A DNA stretch of 64,000 nucleotides from Amycolatopsis jejuensis (GTDB taxonomy: Bacteria > Actinomycetota > Actinomycetes > Mycobacteriales > Pseudonocardiaceae): assembly GCF_000717335.1 (NCBI RefSeq), contig NZ_JNYZ01000025.1:1-64000 (forward strand). Reading direction: 5' to 3'. Both the position numbers and the translations under genes were made by a program. Numbering within the stretch: position 1 is the stretch's first letter; the number at the start of each line of letters is the position of its first letter. Below the pieces are notes generated by a model that saw nothing but the letters and a program-made list of their open reading frames with translations, did not search any database and was not told the origin of the DNA. Positions 7,789-16,262 of this stretch are shown here, piece after piece.

Positions 7789-9069
7789 CTACGCCTCGCC
7801 GCCCGGAGCGGGAACCGAGTGCGGTGCCGGATTGTCGGCCGGAGCATCCGGGGACGGGTCGCGGTTCACCACCGCGATCGCGGCCGCGCCGATCGCCGCC
7901 ACCACCGCGAACAGGTAGAACCCCCACGGATAAGCCAGCCCCGCGGACAGCAGGAATCCCGTGACCAGCGGACCCGACATCGCCCCGAAGCGGCCGATTC
8001 CGCTTGCCGCACCGAGACCCGTGCCGCGCGCCTCTGCCGGGTACACCCGCGCGATGTACACGTACACCAGCACCTGCGAGCTGAACGTGAAAATCCCCGC
8101 CAGCAGCACCCCGGCGTACACGCTCACGCCGGGCAGCTTGATGCTCAGCAACGCCAGGAACACCGCGGCCGCCACGAACCAGGTGATCGTGGAGCGGCGG
8201 TACCCGATCCGGTCGGCCACCCGGCCGCCGATCAGGAGCCCGATCACCGCGCCGACGTTCAGCACCAGCAGCAGCGCCAGCGCCGCCCCGAGTTCGTACC
8301 CGGCTTCGCGCATGATCTGCGGCAGCCAGGTGTTGAGGCCGTAGACCAGCAGCAGCCCCATGAATGACGTCACCCAGAAGGCGATCGTCGCCCGGCCGTA
8401 GCCGTGCCGGAACAGGATGGCGAGCGGGTTGCGCTCGCGAGCCGGCCGCGGGGCCGCCGGCGTGCCGCGGGCTTGTAGCAGCGCCGCGGACTCGGGCAGG
8501 AACTTCACCATCAGCGGGACCAGGATCAGCGCCGGGGCCGCCCCGATCACGAACATCCATTCCCAGCCGAACCGTTGTACCACCAGGATCCCGAGCAACG
8601 CGGTGAGCACGGCGCCGACGTGGTACCCGGTCATCAGCACCGTGGTCGCGCTGCCGCCGCGGCCGACCCGGGCGTATTCGGTGATCAGCGCCAGCGCCGT
8701 CGGCAGCACGCCGCCGAGCCCGAGCCCGGCGAGGAACCGCAGCACGCCGAACAGCCACGGGCCGTTCGCGAACGCGCACAGCAAGGTGAGGATCGAGAAG
8801 CTGGTCACCGTCAGCAGCATCATGCCGCGGCGGCCGAACAGGTCGCTGAGCGGGCCGATGGAGAACGCCCCGACCGCCACGCCGAGAAGCCCGACCACCG
8901 AGATCAGCGACGCCGTGTTGGGGTCCAGCCCCCAGCTTTTGTCTTTGAGCAGCGCGGGCAGCACCACTCCCAGCACCACCAGGTCGAAGCCTTCGAGCGC
9001 CACTGCCGTCCAGCACAGCGGAGCGACCCAGCGGGCGTAACGGGCCCGGGGATCGGCGGGGACAGTCAT
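7789..9069 (-). CDS. MFS transporter, aromatic acid:H+ symporter type
   Basis: A 426-residue twelve-helix major facilitator. Family marks: WTAVALEGFDLVVLGVVLPAL in helix 1 with the conserved D of aromatic acid symporters, GPLSDLFGRRGMM between helices 2 and 3, RFLAGLGLGGVLPTALALITE in helix 4, and GRVADRIGYRRS in the second half. This matches the AAHS group (benzoate, vanillate, 4-hydroxybenzoate carriers). ATG 9069 follows AGGTGATCCC; a longer start at 9144 would overlap the upstream gene. The position after the aldehyde dehydrogenase and benzoylformate decarboxylase genes suggests that it imports mandelate, benzoylformate or a related aromatic acid. Confidence 0.85.
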   Translation of the reverse strand: MTVPADPRARYARWVAPLCWTAVALEGFDLVVLGVVLPALLKDKSWGLDPNTASLISVVGLLGVAVGAFSIGPLSDLFGRRGMMLLTVTSFSILTLLCAFANGPWLFGVLRFLAGLGLGGVLPTALALITEYARVGRGGSATTVLMTGYHVGAVLTALLGILVVQRFGWEWMFVIGAAPALILVPLMVKFLPESAALLQARGTPAAPRPARERNPLAILFRHGYGRATIAFWVTSFMGLLLVYGLNTWLPQIMREAGYELGAALALLLVLNVGAVIGLLIGGRVADRIGYRRSTITWFVAAAVFLALLSIKLPGVSVYAGVLLAGIFTFSSQVLVYVYIARVYPAEARGTGLGAASGIGRFGAMSGPLVTGFLLSAGLAYPWGFYLFAVVAAIGAAAIAVVNRDPSPDAPADNPAPHSVPAPGGEA

Positions 9070-9101
9070 GGGATCACCTGCGTCGTCGGAGGGGACTGGA
9101 G

Positions 9102-10565
9102 TCAGAACGGGTACTGCGGAAGGTCGCCGCGCACGGTGACCCACTGCGTTTCGGTGAACGCGTCGAGGTTGGCCTGCGCACCCCCGTGCCGCGAGCCGGT
9201 GCCGGAATCCCCGACCCCGCCGAACGGCGCGAGGGCCTCGTCGTTGACCGTCTGGTCGTTGACGTGGACCAGACCGGACGGGATCCGGCCGGCCAGCGCG
9301 AGGCCACGCGCGACGTCCCGGGTCAGGATGCCCAGTGACAGCCCGTATCCGCTACCGCCGGCCAGGCGGACCGCTTCGTCCACTGTGGAAAACCGCACGA
9401 CCGGGGCCACCGGGCCGAACACCTCGTCGGCGTAAGCCGGCGCGGTGAGCGGGACATCGGCCAGTACCGTCGGCTGGTAGAACAGGTTCTCGTACGTGCC
9501 GCCGGTGGCGATTCGCGCTCCTGCTGCCGCGCTGGCCGTCACCACCGAGTGCACGCGGTCGCGCTGACCTGCATCGATCAGCGGGCCGAGTGCGACTTCG
9601 CCGCGAGCCGGGTCGCCGACGGTCAGCTTGGCCGCGTGTTCGGTGAGCGCAGCGGCGTAGTCGTCGGCGATTTCGGCAGCGACCAGGTGCCGTCCGGTTG
9701 CCATGCAGATCTGGCCGGAATGGTTGAAGGACCCGAACGCGCCGACCGAGGCGGCTTGCTCGACGTCCGCGTCCGCGAGCACGACCAGCGCCGAGTTTCC
9801 GCCGAGTTCGAGGTGCACGCGCTTCAGCCGCTCCCCTGCCACTGCGGCAATCTTGCGGCCCGCAGCCGTCGAACCGGTGAACGCAATCACGCGGACCAGT
9901 GGGTCTTCGACCAGCGCCGCGCCGACGTCCGCACCGCCGGGCAAGAGATGGAACAGACCATCGGGCAGCCCGGCTTCCTCGAAGATCCGGGCCAGCACCA
10001 CGCCGCCGCACACCGCCGTGCGCGGGTCGGGTTTCGCCAGCACCGCATTGCCCAGCGCCAGCGCGGGCGCGATCGCGCGAATGGACAGGATCACCGGCGC
10101 GTTGAACGGCGAGATCACCCCGACCACTCCGGCCGGGACGCGGCGGGCCATCGACAGCCGGGGCTGGTTGGACCGCAACAGCTCGCCGTACGGATGCGCG
10201 GCCAGCGCGGCAGCTTCGTGGCACTCCTCGGCCGCGACGGCACGGGTCTGGAACTGCGCGAACGCCCTGGTGGCACCGGATTCCCGCACGAGCCATTCGT
10301 CGATCTCGTCGCCGTGGTCTTCGAAAAGCCTTGCCGCGCGGCGTAATACGCGTGCCCGATGGTCGTACGGCCGCGCCGCCCATTCCCGCTGCGCTTCCTG
10401 CGCGGCCGCAGCGGCCTTCGTCACGTCTGCCGCGGTGGCCGCCCCGACACTCGCGAGCACCTTGCCGGTGGCCGGTTCCACGGCGTCGTACTCACCACCT
10501 TCGCTGCGAATCCAGCCGCCGGAGAAGATCCGGCCCTGCCACTGGTTCCCGCTGAGCAACTTCAC
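9102..10565 (-). CDS. NAD(P)-dependent benzaldehyde-type dehydrogenase
   Basis: A 487-residue aldehyde dehydrogenase. Visible: cofactor-binding motifs SPFNAPVILSIRAIAPALALGNAV and FTGSTAAGRKIA, general base Glu in HLELGGNSALVVL, catalytic Cys in HSGQICMATGRHLV, and the C-terminal GGVGDSGTGSRHGG. The sequence resembles benzaldehyde and vanillin dehydrogenases. In the mandelate pathway this enzyme oxidises the benzaldehyde released by benzoylformate decarboxylase to benzoate. Its ATG overlaps the stop of that upstream gene (ATGA), so the two are translated together and probably made in matching amounts. Confidence 0.88.
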   Translation of the reverse strand: MKLLSGNQWQGRIFSGGWIRSEGGEYDAVEPATGKVLASVGAATAADVTKAAAAAQEAQREWAARPYDHRARVLRRAARLFEDHGDEIDEWLVRESGATRAFAQFQTRAVAAEECHEAAALAAHPYGELLRSNQPRLSMARRVPAGVVGVISPFNAPVILSIRAIAPALALGNAVLAKPDPRTAVCGGVVLARIFEEAGLPDGLFHLLPGGADVGAALVEDPLVRVIAFTGSTAAGRKIAAVAGERLKRVHLELGGNSALVVLADADVEQAASVGAFGSFNHSGQICMATGRHLVAAEIADDYAAALTEHAAKLTVGDPARGEVALGPLIDAGQRDRVHSVVTASAAAGARIATGGTYENLFYQPTVLADVPLTAPAYADEVFGPVAPVVRFSTVDEAVRLAGGSGYGLSLGILTRDVARGLALAGRIPSGLVHVNDQTVNDEALAPFGGVGDSGTGSRHGGAQANLDAFTETQWVTVRGDLPQYPF

Positions 10566-12157
10566 GGCGTCACCGCCACTTCCAGGACGAGCGGTTCGGC
10601 GCGGGCGGCCAGCGTCAGCAGCACCTCATCCAGCGCCACCTCCAGGTCCGCGTAGGTTTCGACCCGCCGGGCCGGGCAGCCGAGCGACTGGGCCAGACCA
10701 CTCACGCTGACCTCGTCGAACGACGGCCACGGAGCGGGTCCACCTTGGCGCGCGGCGAGTTTGTCCATGATCGCGTACCCGCCGTTGGCCAGCACCACGA
10801 CCAGCACGCCGACGCCGTAGTGCGCGGCACTCCAGAGCGCCTGGATCGAGTACAGCGACGAACCATCACCGACCACCGCGACCACCGGCCGGTTCGGGCC
10901 CGCCATCCGCAGGCCGATCGCGGCCGGTACGGCGAAGCCGAGCCCACCCATGGCCGCACTCAGAAACCCGAGCGGTTCGCGGGCCGGTACCAGGGCATGC
11001 AGCAACGGACGGCTCGACGGACTTTCCTCGACCAGCACGACGTCCTTCGGCAACCGGCGCGCCAGCAGGCCGAACACGTGCCCGGGCTCGAGTGGTTCGC
11101 CGGGCAGCGGCGGTGCAGGCAGGTCGACCGTGCGCCCGATCCGGCCCGGCCCCGGTTGGCGGGCCGGAACCAGCTCGGCCAGCGGACCGCACACCGCCGA
11201 CGGCCTCGCCAGCACCGCGAGGTCGGCCGGGCTTCGGTTCGCCTCGGCGGGATCGTCGGTGACGACGGCGATGCGGGTGTCCGGTTCGGTCAGCCGTCCC
11301 GGCTCGCGCGGGTACTGGCGGAACACCGGCGCACCGACGGACAGCACCGCGTCGTGCGCGGACAACACCTTCCGCAGCTCCGCGCGACCGGGCGGCAGAT
11401 GTCCGGCGAACTGCGGATGGTCCTGCGGGAAACCGGCGCGGGCGCCGAAGGCCTCCTGCCACACTGGGCAGGCGAGCCGCTCGGCCAGCGCGGTCAGGCC
11501 ACGCCACGACTCGGCGTCGTCCGCGCCGGCACCCACGACGAGCACCGGATTGCTTGCCGCGCCGAGGAATTCCGCCAGCTCGGCAAGAACAGCGGGTTCG
11601 GCGGCGGTCGCGCGGGTGAGCCGGGCGGGGGCGGGCAGCGGCTCGTCGAGATCGGCGGGCGCGGACCAGTCGTCCATCGGCACGATCACCAGCGCCGGAC
11701 CACGGTGTTCGCGGGCCTCGTGCCAGGCCCGGGCGAGCGCGCCGGGAACGTCCTGCGGGCGCGGCGGTTCGGCGACCCATACCGGAGCGGGCCGGGCGAG
11801 GTCGTCGAGGCGGTCGCCGGTCAGGAACGGCTCCAGCGCAAGGTGCCGCCGGTCCTGCTGCCCGACCAGCACGACCAGCGGCGCCCGGTTGACGCGAGCG
11901 GTGGCCAGCGCGCCGACCGCGTTCCCGAGCCCGGCCGTGGTGTGCAGGATCGCGACCGCGGGCCGCTCGTGCGCCAGCGCCCAGCCGGTGGCCATCCCCA
12001 CGACGGAACCCTCGTGCAGGGCCAGCACGAACTCCAGGTCCTCGGGCAGGTCGGTGAGCAGGGCGATCTCGGTGGACCCGGGATTGGCGAACAGCGTCGT
12101 GGCGCCGAACCGGCGTAGCACGTCGAAAGCCGCATCGCGAACGGTGGTGGTGCTCAA
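10562..12157 (-). CDS. mdlC: Benzoylformate decarboxylase, ThDP-dependent
   Basis: A 531-residue thiamine-diphosphate enzyme predicted to convert benzoylformate to benzaldehyde and CO2. Three ThDP-enzyme domains can be followed: N-terminal pyrimidine-binding part with FANPGSTE and the catalytic Glu in LALHEGSVVGMA, a His in AILHTTAGLGNAVGAL, a middle domain (about 185-320), and the diphosphate-binding part with VVGDGSSLYSIQALWSAAHYG and ANGGYAIMDKLA. The start is a TTG preceded by GGAGGAG five bases away. Other 2-oxo acid decarboxylases are possible, but the fused aldehyde dehydrogenase and aromatic transporter support benzoylformate. Confidence 0.88.
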   Translation of the reverse strand: MSTTTVRDAAFDVLRRFGATTLFANPGSTEIALLTDLPEDLEFVLALHEGSVVGMATGWALAHERPAVAILHTTAGLGNAVGALATARVNRAPLVVLVGQQDRRHLALEPFLTGDRLDDLARPAPVWVAEPPRPQDVPGALARAWHEAREHRGPALVIVPMDDWSAPADLDEPLPAPARLTRATAAEPAVLAELAEFLGAASNPVLVVGAGADDAESWRGLTALAERLACPVWQEAFGARAGFPQDHPQFAGHLPPGRAELRKVLSAHDAVLSVGAPVFRQYPREPGRLTEPDTRIAVVTDDPAEANRSPADLAVLARPSAVCGPLAELVPARQPGPGRIGRTVDLPAPPLPGEPLEPGHVFGLLARRLPKDVVLVEESPSSRPLLHALVPAREPLGFLSAAMGGLGFAVPAAIGLRMAGPNRPVVAVVGDGSSLYSIQALWSAAHYGVGVLVVVLANGGYAIMDKLAARQGGPAPWPSFDEVSVSGLAQSLGCPARRVETYADLEVALDEVLLTLAARAEPLVLEVAVTP

Positions 12158-12165
12158 GAACTCTC

Positions 12166-12194
12166 CTCCGGAGCCGGGGTGGGTGGCTCCGGAG
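12166..12194 (-). promoter_or_regulatory. Inverted repeat overlapping the mdlC ribosome binding site
   Basis: CTCCGGAGCC (12166-12175) and GGCTCCGGAG (12185-12194) are perfect inverted arms around nine bases. On the minus-strand mRNA the downstream arm runs into GGAGGAG, the Shine-Dalgarno sequence of the TTG-started decarboxylase gene, so the hairpin could hide that site; alternatively the DNA palindrome could be the IclR operator. The rest of the 92-base gap shows no gene. Confidence 0.45.
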
Positions 12195-12249
12195 TGTCCG
12201 CGTTCGCAGACGGCGCGCCCAGCCCGTCTTCCACTGACCGGAAAAGTTT

Positions 12250-13056
12250 TCAGGCCTGCAATGCGCGCGTGACCCCGAGTGCGGCCATCCGCACCACCGG
12301 CACCAGGGGCGAGAGATTCGGCGTACTGCTGGGCACCACCACGGAAATCGCCGCGACGACGTGGTCTCCCGGCCCGCGCACCGGCGCCGCGACGGACGAC
12401 GCGCCCTCGGTCATCTCATTGCGGGAAATGCAGAAACCCTGCAGCCGGACCTCCGCGAGCACCTCGCGCAGCCGGGCGGGATCGGTGATCGTGCCGCTCG
12501 CCCGGCGCTCCAGCCCGGCGGCGAGCACCCCTTCGAGACACTCGAACGGCGCATGCGCGAGCAGCACCTTCCCCGGACCGGCGGCGTGCAACGGCAACCG
12601 CAGCCCGACCCGCGACGTGACCACGACGTCCGGATGCGCCTCGAGCTTTTCGAGGTACAGCGCGCGGCCCTCGTCGAGCACCACGAGGTGGACGACCTCG
12701 TGGGTCACCTGGAGAAGATCCTGCAGATACGGCAGCGCGACGTCGCGGAGTTCCCGCCCGCCCGGCGCCTGCGCCCCGAGCTGCCACAACCGCAGCCCGA
12801 TCCGGTACCGCCCGCGCCCGGTGCGTTCGAGCGCCCCCCAGCCGGTGAGCTCGGCGACCAGCCGGTGCACGGTGGCCGGCGCGAGCCCGGTCGCCCGGGT
12901 GATCTCGCCGTGGGTCTGTTCGGGACGCCCGTGCAGGAACGAATCCAGCACTGCGAACGCGCGGCTGAGAACCGTGCGCCCGGGTTCGGCGGCGTTGCCG
13001 GCGATCGGTGCCTCCGGGGCTGCGGTGAAACGGGACGGGGACTGGCAGTCCATCAT
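12250..13056 (-). CDS. IclR-family transcriptional regulator
   Basis: A regulator of about 268 residues. N-terminal winged helix: TVLSRAFAVLDSFLHG, THGEITRATGLAPATVHRLVAELTGWGALERTGRGRYRIG. C-terminal IclR effector domain: ALPYLQDLLQVTHEVVHLVVL, ALYLEKLEAHPDVVVTSRVG, RLPLHAAGPGKVLLAHAP and RLQGFCISRNEMTEGASSVAAPV. IclR proteins often control aromatic catabolism; this one is immediately upstream on the same strand as the decarboxylase, dehydrogenase and transporter genes and is probably their regulator. The start is uncertain: ATG 13056 gives a normal family length, while a GTG at 13122 would add 22 residues with no homology-like content. Confidence 0.87.
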   Translation of the reverse strand: MMDCQSPSRFTAAPEAPIAGNAAEPGRTVLSRAFAVLDSFLHGRPEQTHGEITRATGLAPATVHRLVAELTGWGALERTGRGRYRIGLRLWQLGAQAPGGRELRDVALPYLQDLLQVTHEVVHLVVLDEGRALYLEKLEAHPDVVVTSRVGLRLPLHAAGPGKVLLAHAPFECLEGVLAAGLERRASGTITDPARLREVLAEVRLQGFCISRNEMTEGASSVAAPVRGPGDHVVAAISVVVPSSTPNLSPLVPVVRMAALGVTRALQA

Positions 13057-13144
13057 CCGCCAGTCCCGCGGACAGGGCAACCCACAGAGTCCGCTCACGA
13101 CGTGACTGTCCACACTGGACACTCCGCGGCCCCACCCCGCCCAA

Positions 13145-13229
13145 GTCCGTGAAGGGAACCATCACGGACTCAGATTCCCTCATGGTTCCCTTCACGGACT
13201 CAGATTCCCTCATGGTTCCCTTCACGGAC
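13145..13229. repeat. GTCCGTGAAGGGAACCAT inverted/direct repeat cluster
   Basis: GTCCGTGAAGGGAACCAT (13145-13162) faces two copies of its reverse complement (13182-13199 and 13212-13229). The two right-hand copies sit in exact 30-base direct repeats (13170-13199 and 13200-13229). The right end supplies the stop codon of the nucleotidyltransferase gene (GGTCCGTGA). A second locus is at 49878-49935. The arms can form an 18-bp hairpin and could end transcription from both sides. I recall this word from Amycolatopsis intergenic DNA, without being able to verify it here. Confidence 0.85.
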
Positions 13230-13986
13230 CCACGAGCCGCTCCTGCCTGGTCAGCAATGCGCACGCCGTCGCGAATGCGCCCGGCAGGTCGTGCGCCATC
13301 CCCGCCACGATGTCGTCCAGCGCACGCAAACCCGCCCGGTCCAGCAACGTCTTCTCGTTCGTCACCCACTCCCCCCGCGCGGCCAGCACCGCATGCGCCG
13401 TCTGCATTGCCGCGACGCCCGCCGAAGCCGCGGTCTCGGTGCGCTTGTCGTGCTGGACATACGCGGACCTCGCGTATGTCAGTGTCCGTTCTGCCGCTGC
13501 GTGCCAGAAGTCCGGCGCACTTACCCGCAGCAGCTCCGGGTACGACGGTCTCGGCAGCTCGCCCCGCAGGACGCGGTTCAGCGCAAGCTCCGCGACGACC
13601 AGGTAACTCGGGATCCCGGCCAGGTGGAACGCGAGCGGCTCCCAGCGGAACCGTCCGGCACGGGCCTCGGCGAGCTCGTGCTCGACCACGTCCAGGTCGC
13701 GGTAGTGCACATCCACCGGACGGCCCTCGACGGTGAGCCACGCACCGCCGTTGAACACGCCGCCGCCCCATTCGCCGAGGCCGGACACCGTGCCGGGAAG
13801 GCCGAGCGCGCGCAGGTCGTCCGGGTCGAAGGAGCCCCGGTAGTAGACCGCGTAGTCCCAGTCGCTGTCGGCGCGGTGGGTGCCGCTCGCCCGCGACCCG
13901 CCCAGCGCGACCGCGGTGACCCCGGGCAGCGCGGCCAGCAGGTCGGCCACGTACCCGGCGAAAGTTTCGTCGTCGTTTTCCGGCAT
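13222..13986 (-). CDS. Nucleotidyltransferase-fold protein (DUF4111-like aminoglycoside adenylyltransferase relative)
   Basis: A 254-residue protein with a polymerase-beta-type nucleotidyltransferase core: VTAVALGGSRASGTHRADSD followed by WDYAVYYRG gives the GS and DxD metal-binding pattern, and GRPVDVHYRDLDVVEHE supplies the third acidic residue. The C-terminal half (AELALNRVLRGELPRPSYP onward) is helical. Such proteins transfer nucleotides to small molecules or other targets; the substrate is unknown. The stop codon TGA is formed by the end of the 18-base repeat. ATG 13986 is chosen because homology-like sequence begins there; longer frames upstream cross two strong hairpins. Confidence 0.8.
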   Translation of the reverse strand: MPENDDETFAGYVADLLAALPGVTAVALGGSRASGTHRADSDWDYAVYYRGSFDPDDLRALGLPGTVSGLGEWGGGVFNGGAWLTVEGRPVDVHYRDLDVVEHELAEARAGRFRWEPLAFHLAGIPSYLVVAELALNRVLRGELPRPSYPELLRVSAPDFWHAAAERTLTYARSAYVQHDKRTETAASAGVAAMQTAHAVLAARGEWVTNEKTLLDRAGLRALDDIVAGMAHDLPGAFATACALLTRQERLVGP

Positions 13987-14048
13987 CTGTCCAACCTGCC
14001 ATGAAACGCCGCCGCGATCCCGCCGTTTTCCCCTCCGGCAGCGGAAAC

Positions 14049-14139
14049 GGCCCGCGCTCTCCCACCCCGACGGGGAGAGCGCGGGCCTTCGCCCACCGGC
14101 TGGAGGGTCGGTGTTCCTCCCAAGAACACCGGCCCCTCC
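14049..14139. terminator. Two consecutive strong hairpins
   Basis: GGCCCGCGCTCTCCC at 14049-14063 pairs perfectly with GGGAGAGCGCGGGCC at 14073-14087 (15 bp, nine-base loop). A second hairpin has CGGTGTTC at 14109-14116 with GAACACCG at 14124-14131 and outer GGAGGG/CCCTCC pairing. There is no T tract, as is common in high-GC actinobacteria. They lie downstream of the small membrane protein gene and just upstream of the nucleotidyltransferase gene on the minus strand. Confidence 0.7.
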
Positions 14140-14168
14140 GGCCGATGAGCCGCTCGAGACGGTCCGGC

Positions 14169-14333
14169 TCAGTGCCGCAGCGCGACCGCCACCGGACCGT
14201 GAGCCGCCCTGCGCTCCGCCGCTCTGACCGGCGTCCTGGTGCAATACCGCTCCACCCGCTCCATCAGCACGGCGGCGACCATCACGACCAACGGCGTAGC
14301 CAGCGCGAACCACATGGTCCACCTGGTACCCAT
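14169..14333 (-). CDS. Predicted small membrane protein (about 54 residues)
   Basis: A short reading frame with one clear membrane helix: MWFALATPLVVMVAAVLMER, followed by a basic tail (VERYCTRTPVRAAERRAAHG). The full frame starts at ATG 14333 (MGTRWT); a second ATG at 14315 has AGGTGG just upstream and may be the true start. The hydrophobic core with positively charged flanks, the normal third-position GC bias and the two hairpins after its stop argue that it is real. Function unknown. Confidence 0.5.
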   Translation of the reverse strand: MGTRWTMWFALATPLVVMVAAVLMERVERYCTRTPVRAAERRAAHGPVAVALRH

Positions 14334-14394
14334 CCGGACCGGAGTCCAACCGTCCTTTCTCCGATCGGGTGATCACCGCCCGTACACTGGGGCT

Positions 14395-15297
14395 ATGCGC
14401 ACGCGACCGACGCTCACCTGGGCCGGGCCCGCCGAACCCCTGCCGCGCACCGGCACGGTGGCCGACGTGGCGGAGGTCGTCGCCGGGCGAGGCGTCCTCG
14501 TGCTCAGCGGGGCCGGGATCTCCACCGAATCCGGCATCCCCGACTACCGCGGCGAAACCGGCAGCCACCGCACGCACACGGCGATGACGTACGGCGAGTT
14601 CACCGGCAGCGAAGGCGGCCAGCGCCGGTACTGGGCCCGCAGCCACGTCGGCTGGCGGATGATCGCGCGGGCCACGCCGAACACCGGCCACCATGCGGTT
14701 TCCGCGCTGCGGGCAGGCGGCTGGCTGTCCGGGGTCATCACGCAGAACGTCGACGGCCTGCACCGCGCGGCCGGTACGCCGGGTGTCGTCGAACTGCACG
14801 GGAACCTCGACCGCGTCATCTGCCTCGGCTGCCGCCGCACCAGTGCGCGCGAAGACCTCGACACCCGGCTCCGCGCGGCCAATCCGGATTTCACCGCGAC
14901 GGCAAGCCGGGTGAACCCGGACGGCGACGTCGAACTGGCCGAGGACGTCGTCGCCACCTTCCGCACGGTCCCTTGCACCGGCTGCGGCGGCGTGCTCAAG
15001 CCGGACGTGGTGTTCTTCGGCGAGAACGTGCCGCGCTCCCGGGTCGAGCGCTGTTACCGGCTGGTCGACGAGGCTTCCGCCCTGCTGGTGCTGGGTTCCT
15101 CACTCACCGTCATGTCCGGTCTGCGGTTCGTGCGGCACGCGGCGAAAGCCGGTAAACCCGTCGTGATCGTCAACCGCGGCCAGACCCGCGGCGACGAGCA
15201 CGCCACCGTCCGGGCCGACCTGCCGCTCGGCCCCGCGCTCACCGAACTGCTGTCCCTGCTGGAAAACGCGTTGCCCGAGGCCACAGCCGGCCGTTAA
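14395..15297 (+). CDS. Sir2-family NAD-dependent protein deacylase
   Basis: A 300-residue sirtuin that would remove acyl groups from protein lysines using NAD+. Signature motifs: GAGISTESGIPDYRGETG (NAD binding), TQNVDGLH, catalytic His in VELHGNLDRVICLGC, zinc ligands CLGC and CTGCGG, and VLGSSLTVMSGLRFV. Length and motif order are normal. ATG 14395 is chosen since upstream residues of the longer frame have no sirtuin character. It is divergent from the small membrane protein gene. In actinobacteria such enzymes control acetyl-CoA synthetase and other enzymes, but no acetyltransferase lies nearby. Confidence 0.93.
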   Translation: MRTRPTLTWAGPAEPLPRTGTVADVAEVVAGRGVLVLSGAGISTESGIPDYRGETGSHRTHTAMTYGEFTGSEGGQRRYWARSHVGWRMIARATPNTGHHAVSALRAGGWLSGVITQNVDGLHRAAGTPGVVELHGNLDRVICLGCRRTSAREDLDTRLRAANPDFTATASRVNPDGDVELAEDVVATFRTVPCTGCGGVLKPDVVFFGENVPRSRVERCYRLVDEASALLVLGSSLTVMSGLRFVRHAAKAGKPVVIVNRGQTRGDEHATVRADLPLGPALTELLSLLENALPEATAGR

Positions 15298-15412
15298 CCT
15301 CCGGGTACTCCGACGGAACGGTTCCGGGAAGTACGCCGCAGAGCGAACCGTCCAGCCTCCGAGGCCCAGGAGCGGGCGGCAAACCCGTTTTTGCCGACCC
15401 TGGAGATTTCCC

Positions 15413-16237
15413 ATGTACATCGGTATCGGCCTGCCCATCGGCGATCCGGCCGCACTGCTCACCTGGGCCCGGCGCGCGGACGCCGGCCCGTTCCGCACGC
15501 TCGGCCTGCTCGACCGGCTCGTGTACGACAATCCCGAACCGCTCACCGCGCTGGCCGTGCTCGCCGGGGCGACCACGCGCATCCGGCTGCAGACCGAGGT
15601 CCTGCTCGCCCCGCTGCGTGGCACCGCGTTGCTCGCGAAGCAGGCCGCCACGCTCGACCGGATGTCCGGCGGCCGGTTCGTGCTCGGGCTCGGCGTCGGC
15701 GGCCGTGCAGACGACCACCACGCCGCCGAAACCCCGCTGCACGACCGCGGCCGCCGGTTCGCAGAGCAGCTCGCCACCCTGCGTACGCTGTGGTCCGGCG
15801 ACAGCGTCGGCCCGGCTCCGGTGCGCGAAGGCGGTCCGGAAGTGCTGATCGGTGCCTTCAAACCGGTCGCGCTCGCCCGGATCGCCCGCTGGGGCGACGG
15901 GCTTCTCGCCGCCGCCCCGCCGTCGTGGGCAGGCAGCCTTTTCGACACCGTCCGCCGCGACTGGCGCGACCACGGCCGCGAAGGCGAACCGCGACTGGTG
16001 GCCCAGGTGAACGTCGCGCTGGGTCCCGACGAAGTCGTCGACGACGCGAAAGCGGCAATGCACGCGTACTACGCCTTCACCGGCACGCCGGAGCGGATGG
16101 TCGCCGGAATACTCACCACCGCAAGCGAAATCCGCGCCGCGATCCGCGCCTACCACGACCTCGGCGCCGACGAAGTGATGCTGTACTGCCACGGCCGCGA
16201 CCCCGACCAGGTCGACCGGCTTGCTGACGTCTGCTGA
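15413..16237 (+). CDS. LLM-class flavin/F420-dependent oxidoreductase
   Basis: A 274-residue luciferase-like TIM-barrel protein. The motifs TRIRLQTEVLLAPLRG, LAKQAATLDRMSGGRFVLGLGVGG and RGRRFAEQLATLRTLWSG are typical of the family; it probably reduces or oxidises a small organic molecule with F420 or FMN. The cofactor is not certain from sequence. CTGGAGA lies upstream of ATG 15413. It precedes the GH2 gene by 25 bases and may share a transcript with it. Three more members of this superfamily are in the window. Confidence 0.85.
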   Translation: MYIGIGLPIGDPAALLTWARRADAGPFRTLGLLDRLVYDNPEPLTALAVLAGATTRIRLQTEVLLAPLRGTALLAKQAATLDRMSGGRFVLGLGVGGRADDHHAAETPLHDRGRRFAEQLATLRTLWSGDSVGPAPVREGGPEVLIGAFKPVALARIARWGDGLLAAAPPSWAGSLFDTVRRDWRDHGREGEPRLVAQVNVALGPDEVVDDAKAAMHAYYAFTGTPERMVAGILTTASEIRAAIRAYHDLGADEVMLYCHGRDPDQVDRLADVC

Positions 16238-16262
16238 ACGACCGCCGACGTAAGCTCTCGCC

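Noticed and set aside
15310..15330. CGGAACGGTTCCG after the sirtuin gene as a third TetR operator.
   Set aside because: The half-sites are the same as at 36054-36092, but the spacer is one base rather than three and no TetR gene is nearby; probably chance.
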